Notes: a model not told the origin generated them from the letters alone. 64,000 nucleotides of DNA from Hymenobacter monticola (GCF_022811645.1 NZ_CP094534.1:372001-436000); one strand, 5' to 3'. Counted from the first letter of the stretch, positions 1 to 11,352 are shown. Translations and numbers: made by a program.

Positions 1-365
1 CTGGCCGACGAGCTGCGCAGCACTTCGCGGGCAATGGCCAGGTTCGTTTCACGCGAGTTCACCACCAGGTAGATGAACTTGTTGCCGGCCAGCTTGATGA
101 GGTGAAACTGGTTGGTGAGGGTGATGAGGATGTCCTCGATGTTTTCGCCGGTCAGCTTCAGCGCCGACATGGCTTTCTGCTTCTGCTTCACCACTTCGGT
201 GTTGTAAGCGGCAGCGGTTTCGGGGTTGATGGCGGGCGAGTTGGAGTGCGAAGCCAGGGCCATGCCCGAGGTGATGTCGACAACGGCCACGGCCACGAGG
301 CCCGGCAGGTCGTTCAACACGTCTTGTACTACTTTGCCAGCGGGGGAATTTGCGGAGTAAGCCAT
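1..365 (-). CDS. Roadblock/LC7-like domain protein, 3' end cut by window edge
   Basis: The reading frame opens at ATG 365 and is still open at the window edge, giving the first 121 residues. A short N-terminus is followed by the pattern of a roadblock/LC7 domain: a beta strand around LVAVAVVDITSGMALAS, a helix rich in Lys, Gln and Ala, a strand around EDILITLTNQFHLIKL, and an amphipathic C-terminal helix after the strand FIYLVV. Such small domains dimerise and often bind small GTPases of the MglA or Rab type; no GTPase gene is visible here, so the partner is unknown. It is a clear paralogue of the next gene (same order of EDIL, HLI.LA and LA.ARE.L motifs) and lies 45 bases downstream of it, so the two are probably co-transcribed. 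Function beyond the fold is not known. Confidence 0.75.
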   Translation of the reverse strand, partial: MAYSANSPAGKVVQDVLNDLPGLVAVAVVDITSGMALASHSNSPAINPETAAAYNTEVVKQKQKAMSALKLTGENIEDILITLTNQFHLIKLAGNKFIYLVVNSRETNLAIAREVLRSSSA

Positions 366-410
366 AATAAAGGAGAGGTTAAAAGAATGAGTGAGTTGTT
401 GGATGCGGTT

Positions 411-866
411 TTAAGCAATGATGGATTTCAATATTTCGCGGGCCAGCGCCAGGCTGGTGTCCTGCGCTTTCACGGCGAGGAACACAAACCATTGGCCGTT
501 TTTAGCCAGTCGAATCAGATGCAATTGTTTTCGTAGCGGGATAAGGATGTCTTCGAGGCGTTCGCCGCGAGTGGCCAGCATGGCCAAGGCTTGCTGCTGT
601 TGGCGCACCGTTTCGGCATGGTGGGTGGCCAGCGCCACAGGGTTGAAGCCCCGCCGCCGGCTTAGGTGCGCCAGGCAGTTTCCGGTGACCACCTCCACCA
701 CGGCAATGGTTGTCAGGGCGGGCAGCTGGCCGAGCACTTCTTTTATTACTTTTTTAATTTTAACCAGCGGAATTTCCGAAGCGTCAAGTGCCTCTTGATT
801 CACCACCAGCCGCATACTTCCAAGGCGTTGAGGAAGCGTCTCGCTGGCGGCCGCTATAACATTCAT
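411..866 (-). CDS. Roadblock/LC7-like domain protein, paralogue of the preceding gene
   Basis: This 151-residue protein aligns with the protein at 1-365 over about 110 residues, with an extra N-terminal stretch of about 35 residues. Shared motifs are VIKEVLGQLPALTTIAVVEV, EDILIPL, LHLIRLAKNG and LALAREILK. It is cytoplasmic, with no signal peptide or membrane segment. The two proteins have diverged most in the surface helix (QQQQALAML against KQKAMSALK), which would fit a heterodimer, but that is inference. Its promoter should lie in the AT-rich stretch 867-1080, which also carries two dyads of the Crp/Fnr type. The next gene upstream is a Crp/Fnr regulator on the same strand. Confidence 0.72.
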   Translation of the reverse strand: MNVIAAASETLPQRLGSMRLVVNQEALDASEIPLVKIKKVIKEVLGQLPALTTIAVVEVVTGNCLAHLSRRRGFNPVALATHHAETVRQQQQALAMLATRGERLEDILIPLRKQLHLIRLAKNGQWFVFLAVKAQDTSLALAREILKSIIA

Positions 867-981
867 TTAAAATAAGCTGAGGAATAAATAATAATATCAA
901 TCACATTAATTGCACTTTCAACATAATCTGTAGTGCCTGTTTCACATTACAAAGCTCCGCATTGCACTACCCCAATAAAAA

Positions 982-993
982 TGACTTACGTCA
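982..993. promoter_or_regulatory. Crp/Fnr-type dyad TGA-N6-TCA, distal copy 1
   Basis: The sequence TGACTTACGTCA fits the TGA-N6-TCA core shared by Crp and Fnr sites. It is repeated 22 bases further on, two helical turns away, at 1004-1015. The location upstream of the roadblock pair and next to a Crp/Fnr gene makes it a plausible operator. Binding is inferred, not shown. Confidence 0.45.
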
Positions 994-1003
994 CTTTTGA
1001 GAA

Positions 1004-1015
1004 TGATTTACGTCA
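1004..1015. promoter_or_regulatory. Crp/Fnr-type dyad TGA-N6-TCA, copy 2
   Basis: The sequence TGATTTACGTCA differs from the first dyad by one base and is set on the same face of the helix. Both copies are followed by a short AT-rich stretch. The pair would sit roughly 70 to 95 bases upstream of a start site near 915 if the roadblock promoter lies there, which suits a class I activator position. Confidence 0.45.
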
Positions 1016-1218
1016 AACCAGAAACCAAGAGGCACGATTCATCGTAGGCGCTCGCTTTTTACAATTATAATTAATCCAATATTTTATTAAGCCCACTCAG
1101 GCTATCAATTGCCACGCAGCTCACCTACTCGCTGCCCAGCCGGGCAATGAGTCATAAGAACCCTTATTGGCATGGTTGGCGCGGCATGCGCTCGCAGCAG
1201 CCCAATGCTGCGCCGCTG

Positions 1219-1926
1219 CTAATCGTAGAGCGAAGCGATTTCGCTCAGGCGGTTGGGCTGCAGAATGGATACCAAACTGCCGCGGGTGGCAATGATGCCC
1301 GCCTCCTTGAAATCGGACAGCAGCCGGGTGGCCGTTTCCTTGGCCGTGCCCACCAGCGAGGCCAGGTCCTCGCGCGAGAAGCTCATGCTGAAGATTTCGG
1401 TGTCCTGCTCTTTCCGGAAAGTGTGGTAGAGCAGCAGCAGCGCCTCGGCCAGCCGCTCGCGCACGGGCTTGTAGGCCAGGTGCAGCATCTGCACCTCGGC
1501 GGCGCCCAGGGCTTTGGCCATCATCTGCATCAGCGAAGTGGAAAACTGCACGTTGGATTGCCACACCCGAAAGAAATCGGCTCGCGGGATGAAGCACACC
1601 ACACAATCCTCCAGCGCCACGGCCGACGTGGAATACTTCGGCTCGGTGAGCAGCGACTGAAAGCCCAGCATATCGCCGTCCTTCGCTAGGCGCACAATCT
1701 GCTCTTTGCCGTCGCCGCCCGTTTTGGTCACCTTGATTTTGCCTTGGCTTACGCAGTGCAAACCCAACGACGGGGCGCCCTCCTGGAATATCCGCTGCCC
1801 TTTCTGGTAGCTCTGCGCGACTTTATTGCCCGAGATGAACTCCAACTCCTCCAGTTGGCAGCAACCCATAAGAGGGCCCTTGCGGTGCGGGCACTCCTGG
1901 CATTTCGGTGTAGTAAATTTTCCCAT
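1219..1926 (-). CDS. Crp/Fnr family transcriptional regulator with N-terminal cysteine cluster
   Basis: A 235-residue regulator: an N-terminal cysteine cluster (C9, C12, C22, C23), a cyclic-nucleotide-type beta-roll (about 30-145), a dimer helix, and a C-terminal winged helix. The recognition helix reads GTAKETATRLLSDF, and its E-x-x-x-R pattern is the one Crp and Fnr use to read TGA half-sites. The cluster C-x2-C-x9-CC resembles, but does not match, the Fnr iron-sulfur ligand spacing, so oxygen, nitric oxide or redox sensing is possible but unproven. The frame is open upstream to 2025, but ATG 1926 is chosen because a Bacteroidota-type promoter element lies at 1957-1986 and the extra residues look unlike a protein N-terminus. 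Two TGA-N6-TCA dyads lie downstream in front of the roadblock pair, a likely target. Confidence 0.85.
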   Translation of the reverse strand: MGKFTTPKCQECPHRKGPLMGCCQLEELEFISGNKVAQSYQKGQRIFQEGAPSLGLHCVSQGKIKVTKTGGDGKEQIVRLAKDGDMLGFQSLLTEPKYSTSAVALEDCVVCFIPRADFFRVWQSNVQFSTSLMQMMAKALGAAEVQMLHLAYKPVRERLAEALLLLYHTFRKEQDTEIFSMSFSREDLASLVGTAKETATRLLSDFKEAGIIATRGSLVSILQPNRLSEIASLYD

Positions 1927-1956
1927 AGAAGAGCAGATGAATAGGCTTGCGCAACC

Positions 1957-1986
1957 CAAAGATACAACTTCGCTTAATAATTCAAT
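1957..1986 (-). promoter_or_regulatory. Possible Bacteroidota-type promoter of the Crp/Fnr gene
   Basis: On the minus strand TATCTTTG (1964-1957) matches the -7 consensus TAnnTTTG, and ATTG (1986-1983) lies 18 bases upstream where TTTG is expected. Transcription would start about 25 bases before ATG 1926, which supports that start. The -33 match is weak. Confidence 0.45.
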
Positions 1987-2060
1987 TTTAATTAAAATTT
2001 TAATCGAGCGTTTAACCTCATTCAACCCCTAAATAACCGTTTCCAACGTCCAAAAATGAA

Positions 2061-2093
2061 AAAGGCCGATTCCCTTTTTGGGAACCGGCCTTT
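2061..2093 (-). terminator. Rho-independent terminator of sucAB
   Basis: An inverted repeat of 14 bases per arm with a single mismatch (AAAGGCCGaTTCCC and its partner) encloses a 5-base loop. On the minus strand it is followed by a T-rich run. It lies 20 bases past the sucB stop. Confidence 0.85.
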
Positions 2094-2113
2094 CAAAAAT
2101 CCTAAATCCGGAA

Positions 2114-3793
2114 TTAGATACCGAACAACATGCGCGTCGGGTCCTCGAGCAATTCCTTCACGCGCACCAAGAACGATACCGACTCGCGGCCGTCGATGAT
2201 GCGGTGGTCGTAGCTCAGGGCGAGGTACATCATGGGGCGAATCACCACCTGGCCATTCTCGGCCACGGGGCGCTGGATGATGTTGTGCATGCCCAGAATG
2301 GCCGACTGCGGCGCGTTGATGATGGGCGTGCTGAGCATGGAACCGAACACGCCACCGTTGGTGATGGTGAACGTGCCGCCACTCATCTGCTCGATGGTGA
2401 GCTTGTTGTCGCGGGCCAGGCCGGCTAGGCGCACCACTTCCTTCTCAATGCCTTCGAAGCTCAGCTGTTCAGCGTTGCGAATCACGGGTACCACGAGGCC
2501 TTTCGGGGCCGAAACGGCAATGCTGATGTCGGCAAAGTCGGAATACACGATTTCGCCGTTGTCAATCTGGGCGTTCACGGCGGGCCACTCTTTCAGAGCG
2601 ATGCACACGGCTTTGGTGAAGAAGGACATAAAGCCCAGTCCCACGCCGTTTTTCTCCTTGAACTTGTCTTTGAACTTATTGCGCAGGTCCATGATGGGCT
2701 GCATGTTCACCTCGTTGAAGGTGGTAAGCATGGCCGTTTCGTTCTTCACCGTCACCAAGCGGCGAGCCACCGTTTTGCGCAGGTTGCTCATGCGCTCGCG
2801 GCGCACTTCGCGGCTGCCACCAGCGGCAGGCACTGCGGCCGGAGCCGAAGCAGCCGGAGCTGCGGGAGCAGCAGCCGGGGCCGGTGCGGCCGGTTTGGCT
2901 TGGGCATTCTGCGCATCCTCTTTGGTGATGCGGCCGTCGCGGCCAGTACCGGCAACGTCGGCGGCGGCAATGCCTTTTTCACCCAGAATCTTGCCGGCGG
3001 CCGGCGAGGGCACACCGGTGGCATACGTAGCCGCACCACCAGCAGCGGGAGCCGAGGCCATTGCCGCCACGGGCGCAGCCGCCGGGGCGGGGGCAGCGGC
3101 AGCCGGGGCCGACGCGGCTGCGCCGCTACCACCCTCGATGCGCGCAATGATGGCGCCGATGCTAATGGTTTCGCCTTCCTTCACGGCGTGGCGCAGGGTG
3201 CCGGCGGCTTCGGCGGGCAGCTCAAAGGTGGCCTTGTCCGATTCCAGCTCGGCAATCACCTCGTCGCGACTCACTTGGGCACCGTCTTCTTTCAGCCACT
3301 TGGCCACGGTCACTTCGGTGATGGATTCACCTACGGCAGGAATTTTCATCTCCACCGAGCCACCGCCAGCCGCGGGTGCGGCGGCCGGAGACGCTGCTGG
3401 GGCACCAGGCGTGCTGGGGTCGTTGCTTTCTTTTCCGGCAGGCGCGCCGCCGTAGCCCGACTGGTCGCTGGCTTGGGGGTTTTGCTCGCCCTGGCTAACC
3501 GGGTCGGCGCTGGCAGCGGGCGCGGCGGCCGGGGCACCTGCCGGAGCGGGAGAAGGAGCAGCGCCGTCCAAATCGGCAATCACGGTGCCGATGCCGATGG
3601 TTTCGCCTTCGGCCACACGGATTTTGAGGACACCGTCGGCCTCAGCCGGCAGCTCAAACGTAGCTTTGTCCGATTCGAGCTCGGCGATAACCTCGTCGCG
3701 CTTCACGGCGTCGCCGTCTTTCTTGAGCCACTTCGCAATGGTGACTTCGGTGATGGATTCGCCAACGGCGGGAATTTTGATTTCGAGAGCCAT
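2114..3793 (-). CDS. sucB: Dihydrolipoyllysine succinyltransferase, E2 of 2-oxoglutarate dehydrogenase
   Basis: The E2 core of the 2-oxoglutarate dehydrogenase complex transfers the succinyl group from the lipoyl arm to CoA in the citric acid cycle. The 559 residues hold two lipoyl domains (about 1-77 and 147-222) with lipoylated lysines expected at K43 and K187 in the motif [13 protein letters not shown], an E1/E3-binding domain (about 262-297), Ala/Pro-rich flexible linkers, and the catalytic domain (about 330-559) with the active-site motif HRIIDG at H530 and D534. Most sucB proteins, such as that of E. coli, have one lipoyl domain; two nearly identical ones point to an internal duplication. 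It lies 59 bases downstream of sucA on the same strand, and a strong terminator follows. The next E3 (lipoamide dehydrogenase) gene is not in the window. Confidence 0.96.
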   Translation of the reverse strand: MALEIKIPAVGESITEVTIAKWLKKDGDAVKRDEVIAELESDKATFELPAEADGVLKIRVAEGETIGIGTVIADLDGAAPSPAPAGAPAAAPAASADPVSQGEQNPQASDQSGYGGAPAGKESNDPSTPGAPAASPAAAPAAGGGSVEMKIPAVGESITEVTVAKWLKEDGAQVSRDEVIAELESDKATFELPAEAAGTLRHAVKEGETISIGAIIARIEGGSGAAASAPAAAAPAPAAAPVAAMASAPAAGGAATYATGVPSPAAGKILGEKGIAAADVAGTGRDGRITKEDAQNAQAKPAAPAPAAAPAAPAASAPAAVPAAGGSREVRRERMSNLRKTVARRLVTVKNETAMLTTFNEVNMQPIMDLRNKFKDKFKEKNGVGLGFMSFFTKAVCIALKEWPAVNAQIDNGEIVYSDFADISIAVSAPKGLVVPVIRNAEQLSFEGIEKEVVRLAGLARDNKLTIEQMSGGTFTITNGGVFGSMLSTPIINAPQSAILGMHNIIQRPVAENGQVVIRPMMYLALSYDHRIIDGRESVSFLVRVKELLEDPTRMLFGI

Positions 3794-3852
3794 GAGCAGG
3801 CGTTTGGGATTAGTCAGTTAAGAAGAAGTGTCGGGCAGGGAGAGGAGTTGGG

Positions 3853-6783
<2,931 letters not shown>

Positions 6784-7231
6784 TTGGGAATTCAGCTTGG
6801 TAAGGTCTCGTAAAGGTATTATACTTAACTATCAAGCAAAAACCTACATTCGATTGCACAAATAAACCAGCAAACCAACTCATTATCTTCACAAGTCTCC
6901 CTCGCTAACGGCCTTTTGTTGGTCAATTTATCACATTTCGGGATATGTGCAGCAATGCTACTACGCACAAACGCCGGCGCAGGTCAGGATTTTGCCGAGT
7001 GTTTGGGTAGGTGAATGCGGCGCAAATCATTCAGCACTGCTTCCCCCTTTTCTATAAAGTTTTTACTATATGTCCTGTCTCAGCTCTCTCCAAAGGGTTT
7101 AGCAATTGGATAATTTATTTTTAGCAAACTTATATGCCCTATCAGCCGTTTTACTTTTCCGCCTTTGCTTAATAAGCAAGGCTTTGCCTATACCGCCGGG
7201 CTGGAATGGCGGCCGGATGAACCCCTAATAG
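6784..7231. other. Divergent AT-rich promoter region between sucA and a secreted barrel protein
   Basis: A 448-base gap between divergent genes, clearly more AT-rich than its neighbours. On the minus strand a TATAAT-like hexamer lies at 6823-6818, about 35 bases before the sucA start. No coding frame, tRNA or hairpin terminator was recognised. The length leaves room for regulation of both genes. Confidence 0.5.
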
Positions 7232-7759
7232 ATGTATAATGTACGCTTATTTATAGCAGGATTTTTAGCATTCGCAGCGCTGACAGCGCCGCTTGTTAAT
7301 GCCGCCTCGCGGAGCCCCAAAGCAGTTGGCCTTCACAAGTTTATCGCCTCGCGGGGCATTAGCCATAATACCGCCCTGGTAAGCAAAGCCAAAGCCAGGA
7401 AGGCCGTGGCTCACAGCCTTACTTACACCGTGACGGCCACCGTGTACGAAGCGGTACCCAGCCAGACGGACAACGAGCCGTTCATTACGGCCGACAATTC
7501 CCATATCAAGCGCCACTTCGGCACCAAAAAGCGCTGGATGGCGCTTTCGAGGGACTTGCTAAAGCCCTGGGGCGGCAAGTTTGACTACGGCGACAAGGTG
7601 CGCGTGCGCGGCATCTCGCCCAAGCTCGACGGCGTGTACACGGTGCACGACACCATGAACCGGCGGCATCGCCACTGCATGGACATCCTGGCGCACCCCA
7701 GCGAAAAGCTTGATATTTTCACGAAGGGCGTTAAGATTCAGAAGGTGGCGCAGCTATAG
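7232..7759 (+). CDS. Secreted 3D-type double-psi beta-barrel protein
   Basis: A 175-residue exported protein with a Sec signal peptide (about 1-25, cleavage near VNAAS). The mature part, from about residue 66, resembles the 3D domain found at the end of lytic transglycosylases and resuscitation-type proteins: TVTATVYEAV, then a central MALSRDLLKPWGG followed by the GDKVRVRG strand, and the closing YTVHDTMNRRHRHCMDIL where an Asp and the second Asp usually bind the glycan. The usual GTG motif of full-length transglycosylases is not obvious, so catalytic activity on peptidoglycan is uncertain. It stands alone between divergent sucA and a convergent lipoprotein gene, with a shared terminator at 7803-7834. 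Confidence 0.65.
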   Translation: MYNVRLFIAGFLAFAALTAPLVNAASRSPKAVGLHKFIASRGISHNTALVSKAKARKAVAHSLTYTVTATVYEAVPSQTDNEPFITADNSHIKRHFGTKKRWMALSRDLLKPWGGKFDYGDKVRVRGISPKLDGVYTVHDTMNRRHRHCMDILAHPSEKLDIFTKGVKIQKVAQL

Positions 7760-7802
7760 ATACCTTCTATTTAAGGCTCATTATCAACTTATAAGCTACA
7801 AC

Positions 7803-7834
7803 AAAAAGCCGCGCCCTTCTGGGCGCGGCTTTTT
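7803..7834. terminator. Bidirectional rho-independent terminator
   Basis: Perfect arms AAAAAGCCGCGCCC and GGGCGCGGCTTTTT around a TTCT loop. It serves the plus-strand barrel protein gene and the convergent lipoprotein gene. Confidence 0.9.
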
Positions 7835-7862
7835 ATATGCCTGGTGCCATGGGCACTTGCGG

Positions 7863-9044
7863 CTATTTGGGCAGGGCCATTTTGAAGATGCGGAAGGGCG
7901 AGCGAGGTTGGCCTACGCCCTTGTTCCAGTTGGGCGTTTTGTGAATGGCGGAGTTGGTGACGTACAGCATTCCGTCATTCGTGAAGCTGTAGGTGTCGGG
8001 CCACTGCAGGCGCGGGTCTTTCACCAAGGTTTCGATTTTGCCAGCGGGCGTGCGGCGCAGCAAGGCGCTTTGCTCGAAGGACGTGAGGTATACGTTGTTC
8101 GCGGCGTCGATTTCGAGGCCGTCGGTACCGGGAATTTCGCCCACGGTTTCGACCTGCTGACCCAGTTGGGCTTCCGAGAGGCTGGCGTCGCGCAGGGCGG
8201 CGGTTTTGATGCGGTAGAGGGTGTGGCCCGTGAGTGGGCAGTAGTAGAGGTAGGCGTTATCGGCGCTCAGGGCGATGCCGTCGGCGTTGAAGCGGGCGGG
8301 CTTGCCTTCGAGGTCAATCATGGGGTGGCCTTCGGCTTTGATGACGAGGCCCTTCACGGCTTTGGTGGAGGGGTGCTTGTCGAGCAGGCGGCGCGATTTC
8401 ATCGTTTTCAAATCGGTGACGACCAGCGCGCCCAGGCCCGATTCGGTCATGTAGGCGTAATTGTTTTGTAGGTCGATGCGCACGTCGTTGAGGTAGGACT
8501 TGCGCGGGGCCACCATTTCGGAGAACGGAATGGTAAGTAGCACCTGGCCGGTTTTGGGGTCGGTTTTCACCAGTTTGGGGCCGCCCGGCACGGTGAATTT
8601 CAGGCCGGGCGCGGCGGGGTCGAGCACCCAAACCATGCCCGACTTATCGGCAAACACGCTTTGTGGGCAAATCCAGTGCTTGAGCGGCTCGGACTTCACC
8701 GAGTCGTTCCACATGCACCAGCTGGCGTTGGGGTAGGGCGTGAGGGTGTTGTTGGGGCCCACTTTGGCAATGGGATACGACGGGTTCCAGTCCCAGCGCG
8801 GAAAGCAGGCGAACACCTGCCCGCCGGGCGCCACAGCCACGCCCACCATCTGCGGGTCGTTGAACTCGGCCACTACTTGCAGGGGCGAGTTGGCTGGGGC
8901 GGCGGGGCCGGTGGCGGTCGAATCGGTGGCCGCAGTATTTGCGGCCGTGTCGGTGCTGCCAGATGGTGATGAGCAGGCACTTAGGAGGCTGGCGGCTGCG
9001 AGGGCAGCGCCGCTCCCAAGGGTTAGAAGTCGGGAAGCAAACAT
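7863..9044 (-). CDS. Major royal jelly/yellow-like beta-propeller lipoprotein
   Basis: A 393-residue protein with a lipoprotein signal (LLSAC, lipidated C24) followed by a Ser/Thr/Ala-rich tether and a six-bladed propeller of the MRJP/yellow family. Family features visible are the N-terminal VAEFNDPQMVGVAVAPGG, LNDVRIDLQNNYAYMTESG, the NADGIALSADNAYLYYCPL blade, and a C-terminal WPDTYSFTNDGMLYVTNS. Relatives of this kind are extracytoplasmic and bind or process small molecules; the substrate is not known. The frame is open to 9080, but ATG 9044 is chosen because it directly precedes the signal peptide and because the upstream codons run through a terminator hairpin at 9069-9100. It ends at a bidirectional terminator. 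Confidence 0.8.
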   Translation of the reverse strand: MFASRLLTLGSGAALAAASLLSACSSPSGSTDTAANTAATDSTATGPAAPANSPLQVVAEFNDPQMVGVAVAPGGQVFACFPRWDWNPSYPIAKVGPNNTLTPYPNASWCMWNDSVKSEPLKHWICPQSVFADKSGMVWVLDPAAPGLKFTVPGGPKLVKTDPKTGQVLLTIPFSEMVAPRKSYLNDVRIDLQNNYAYMTESGLGALVVTDLKTMKSRRLLDKHPSTKAVKGLVIKAEGHPMIDLEGKPARFNADGIALSADNAYLYYCPLTGHTLYRIKTAALRDASLSEAQLGQQVETVGEIPGTDGLEIDAANNVYLTSFEQSALLRRTPAGKIETLVKDPRLQWPDTYSFTNDGMLYVTNSAIHKTPNWNKGVGQPRSPFRIFKMALPK

Positions 9045-9068
9045 GAAAGAAGGAATGGGATGGAAAGG

Positions 9069-9100
9069 AAAAAGCCCCAACCGGTTAGGTTGAGGCTTTT
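9069..9100 (-). terminator. Terminator of the SHOCT gene
   Basis: Arms AAAAGCCcCAACC and GGTTGaGGCTTTT with a short loop, followed by T residues on the minus strand. It separates the SHOCT gene from the downstream lipoprotein gene. Confidence 0.75.
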
Positions 9101-9140
9101 ACATACGGCCGGGCCGTGCCGGCGTTGGGAATGACGCTGT

Positions 9141-9941
9141 TTATTGAGCAGCAGTCGAATCTGCCGTTGCCGCAGGTGCTGGAGCAGCTGCTGAGTCAGC
9201 CGCAGCGGGCGCGGGCCGCGCCGGCAAAGCAGGCGCCGGGTTGGTGGGCGCTAGGCGGATGGTTTCGGGGGCTGCCGTGACGGGGGCCACCTGCTCGGCT
9301 TGTGGGCCGGTTTCGATGGGGGCAGTCAGTGTATCGGCGGGCGTGAGGCTGGTGCTGGAAAGGCGTTCCGAGGGCTGGCGGTTGAGCGACAGGTACAGCA
9401 CCAGGCCCAACAAAGCCAGCAAGCCGCCGATGGACAGAATGAGCGCCAACGGGCTGCGGGCGGCAGGGCCCGTGCCTTCCGGAAACTCGTCGGCCACGTA
9501 GCCTGAGTCGGCTGCTGTGAGCCCCCGCGAAGGAGCGGCCGGCGGGGGCAGCGTTGGGGCCGTCGCGGCGGTGCTGTCGGCTTCGAGGGCCCGGCGCACA
9601 GCGGGCGGAATGAAAGCCGGCTCCTCCTCTACGGGGGCAGGTTCGGGGGCAGCGGTGGTGAAGCTGGTTGGCAACGGCGCTACAGCAGCCGGCTCAGCCG
9701 GGGCCACGTCCTCGAACATCGGCGACGGGGTTTCCAGCACCGGATTGGCGGGCAAGACGACGGGCGCTGCGGGTGCGGTGGTTTCGGGAGCCGGGGCGGT
9801 GGGTGCTGCCGGAGTTGGGCCATCGTGAAACACCAGGCGCTGCTTCAGGGCTTCGAACTCGGCGGGCGTGAGGGCGCCCGTATCAAGCATCTCCTTGAGC
9901 TGACGTAGGGTGTCGAGGGGCGAAGAATTGGGGTTGTCCAT
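9141..9941 (-). CDS. SHOCT domain protein with one membrane segment
   Basis: A 266-residue protein. The N-terminus has a SHOCT motif, LRQLKEMLDTGALTPAEFEALKQ (about 10-33), a short oligomerisation element. A Pro/Ala/Glu-rich spacer follows (about 40-155), then one transmembrane helix (about 165-188, LALILSIGGLLALLGLVLYL) and a second Pro/Ala/Thr-rich tail. The SHOCT end is therefore likely cytoplasmic and the tail periplasmic, although the reverse is possible. No enzymatic domain is seen. It lies 25 bases downstream of the coiled-coil protein gene on the same strand and may share its transcript. Confidence 0.7.
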   Translation of the reverse strand: MDNPNSSPLDTLRQLKEMLDTGALTPAEFEALKQRLVFHDGPTPAAPTAPAPETTAPAAPVVLPANPVLETPSPMFEDVAPAEPAAVAPLPTSFTTAAPEPAPVEEEPAFIPPAVRRALEADSTAATAPTLPPPAAPSRGLTAADSGYVADEFPEGTGPAARSPLALILSIGGLLALLGLVLYLSLNRQPSERLSSTSLTPADTLTAPIETGPQAEQVAPVTAAPETIRLAPTNPAPALPARPAPAAADSAAAPAPAATADSTAAQ

Positions 9942-9966
9942 GTCCTGAATACGACCGGGAACGGGG

Positions 9967-10695
9967 CTAGTTTTTGCGGTCGAGGGCCGAGAGGCGGTCG
10001 CGGCGGCGCTGCAGGCGCAGTCGGCTGTCGTCGAGCAGCACCTTGTTTTTGACTTGCGCGGCCGAGTCGGCGCGTGACTGCACCAGGTTTTCGATGTTCT
10101 TCTTTTTTAGCTCTTCGATGCGGGCCAGGTTGGCTTCGGTGTTGCTTTTCAGCGCGGCCTGCTCTTTTTCGAGGCGTTCTTTTTCCTTTTCGGTGGCTTT
10201 AAGCTTTTTCTCGGCTTCGGCAATCATGTCGCGGTAGGCCTTGAGGCGGGCGGCACCGGCGAAATTCTGCGTCATGGCACGCAGGGCTTCATACTCGGTT
10301 TTGGTGCTGCTGGGGTCGAAGAAGGTATTGTCGTCGAAGCCGCCGAAAACCATGACTTCCGCCACCGAATCGGACGGGGCCACGATGGTGGCATAAAGGT
10401 CGACGAGCTTGCCCGACACGGTGCTGGCCGGTGTTTGCTTGGCCATGAGGATGTCGCTTTTGCCCATGCCCAGCACGCCGCCGGTCTTGAATTTCACGTT
10501 GTAGCTCGACTTCATCCAGTCCTGCAGGAACTCGCGCACCTCGGTGGCCTTGCCGTCTACCTGCACTTTGAGGGCCGGGCGCGGCTTCTTGTTGTAGTTC
10601 ACTTCGCCGGGGCGCACGTCGTAGAGCTGGGCCGAGGCCAGGGCGGGCGCCAGCCAGCCGGCTAGCAGGAGCAGCAGGAAACAGATTTTTTGCAT
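9967..10695 (-). CDS. Secreted coiled-coil protein of unknown function
   Basis: A 242-residue protein with a signal peptide (MQKICFLLLLLAGWLAPALA) and a mature globular part with several Lys/Gly strands, then a long C-terminal coiled coil (about 150-235) rich in Lys, Glu and Arg heptads. ATG 10695 is chosen because it begins the signal peptide; the frame stays open upstream to 11094 but that part overlaps the next gene in another frame. I do not recognise the family. It is the middle gene of a probable three-gene run 10978 to 9141 on the minus strand. Confidence 0.7.
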   Translation of the reverse strand: MQKICFLLLLLAGWLAPALASAQLYDVRPGEVNYNKKPRPALKVQVDGKATEVREFLQDWMKSSYNVKFKTGGVLGMGKSDILMAKQTPASTVSGKLVDLYATIVAPSDSVAEVMVFGGFDDNTFFDPSSTKTEYEALRAMTQNFAGAARLKAYRDMIAEAEKKLKATEKEKERLEKEQAALKSNTEANLARIEELKKKNIENLVQSRADSAAQVKNKVLLDDSRLRLQRRRDRLSALDRKN

Positions 10696-10723
10696 GGGAA
10701 AGGTGGGGTGAGGGGCGGCGCGG

Positions 10724-10978
10724 CTAGCGCAGCTCGTGGCGGTCGAAGGCGGCCTGCAGGTCGTCGCGCATGGCCTGGAAGCGGGCAATGGCGGCGGCCA
10801 GAAACTCGTCGTCGAGCAATTCGCGGGCTTCGGCGTCGGTGCCGGTGAGCAGGTCAAGTTCGGCCACTTTGTAGGTTTGTTCGAGGTTGCCTTGCTCCAG
10901 CTTGAGCAAGAACTTGCCGTTCCAGGCCAGCAGCGTGATTTTGACGGCGGGGTGCGGAATGTCGGCGACGTGGCGCAT
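10724..10978 (-). CDS. Small conserved hypothetical protein
   Basis: An 84-residue soluble, acidic, mostly helical protein that starts MRHVADIPHPAVKITLLAWN and carries the helices LDLLTGTDAEARELLDDEF and AIARFQAMRDDLQAAF. It has no signal peptide. The frame continues to a GTG at 11080, but that extension is unlike a protein and the internal ATG is preferred. It ends 28 bases before the secreted coiled-coil gene, which suggests one transcript. Family not recognised. Confidence 0.6.
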   Translation of the reverse strand: MRHVADIPHPAVKITLLAWNGKFLLKLEQGNLEQTYKVAELDLLTGTDAEARELLDDEFLAAAIARFQAMRDDLQAAFDRHELR

Positions 10979-11113
10979 AAACAAGGAAATAAGGCCAGGA
11001 AGCGGGTACGAAGATAGTAAGCTCGGCCTAACTCCTCCCCTGCTCCTGGCGTAAAAATAGTGTGGTGCAACGCCCCGCACCGCTTCCTTTCCACCTTTTA
11101 GTTTTTCACCGCC

Positions 11114-11302
11114 ATGTCACAGGGAGATAAGTCGAAGTACACCGACAAGCAGAAACGCCAGGCCGAGCACATTGAAGAAAGCTACGAAAAGCGCGGCGTG
11201 CCCGAGGAAGAAGCCGAGGCCCGCGCCTGGGCCACGGTCAATAAAAATGACGGCGGCGGGAAACAACCCGGCGGCTCGGGCCGTAAAAAGGATAGCAAGT
11301 AG
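11114..11302 (+). CDS. Small stress-type protein (often annotated plasmid stabilization protein)
   Basis: A 62-residue, highly charged protein with the pattern GDKSKYTDKQKRQAEHI, ESYEKRGV, EAEARAWATVNK and a Gly/Lys-rich tail. I recognise this as a small family spread over Bacteroidota and Proteobacteria that databases often call plasmid stabilization protein, with no firm experimental function known to me. It is divergent from the 10724-10978 gene and followed by its own terminator, so it is monocistronic. It is not evidence for a plasmid. Confidence 0.75.
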   Translation: MSQGDKSKYTDKQKRQAEHIEESYEKRGVPEEEAEARAWATVNKNDGGGKQPGGSGRKKDSK

Positions 11303-11352
11303 CTATTGAGTGCGCTTATGCGCAGCCCCGTGGTTCGTAACGCCACTTGAAG

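Larger units (their letters stand above)
867..1218. other. AT-rich intergenic region with operator-like dyads
   Basis: About 350 bases without a gene between the roadblock pair and the Crp/Fnr regulator. The stretch 867-1080 is far more AT-rich than the surrounding coding DNA and is the expected promoter region of the roadblock pair. It holds the two near-identical dyads annotated separately at 982-993 and 1004-1015. From 1085 to 1218 the base composition returns to GC-rich and no coding frame or hairpin terminator stands out. Confidence 0.6.

Noticed and set aside
11114..11302. Small protein often called plasmid stabilization protein, taken as a sign of a plasmid or toxin-antitoxin module
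   Set aside because: No second gene, no replication gene and no toxin fold; the label is a database habit for a chromosomal small protein.
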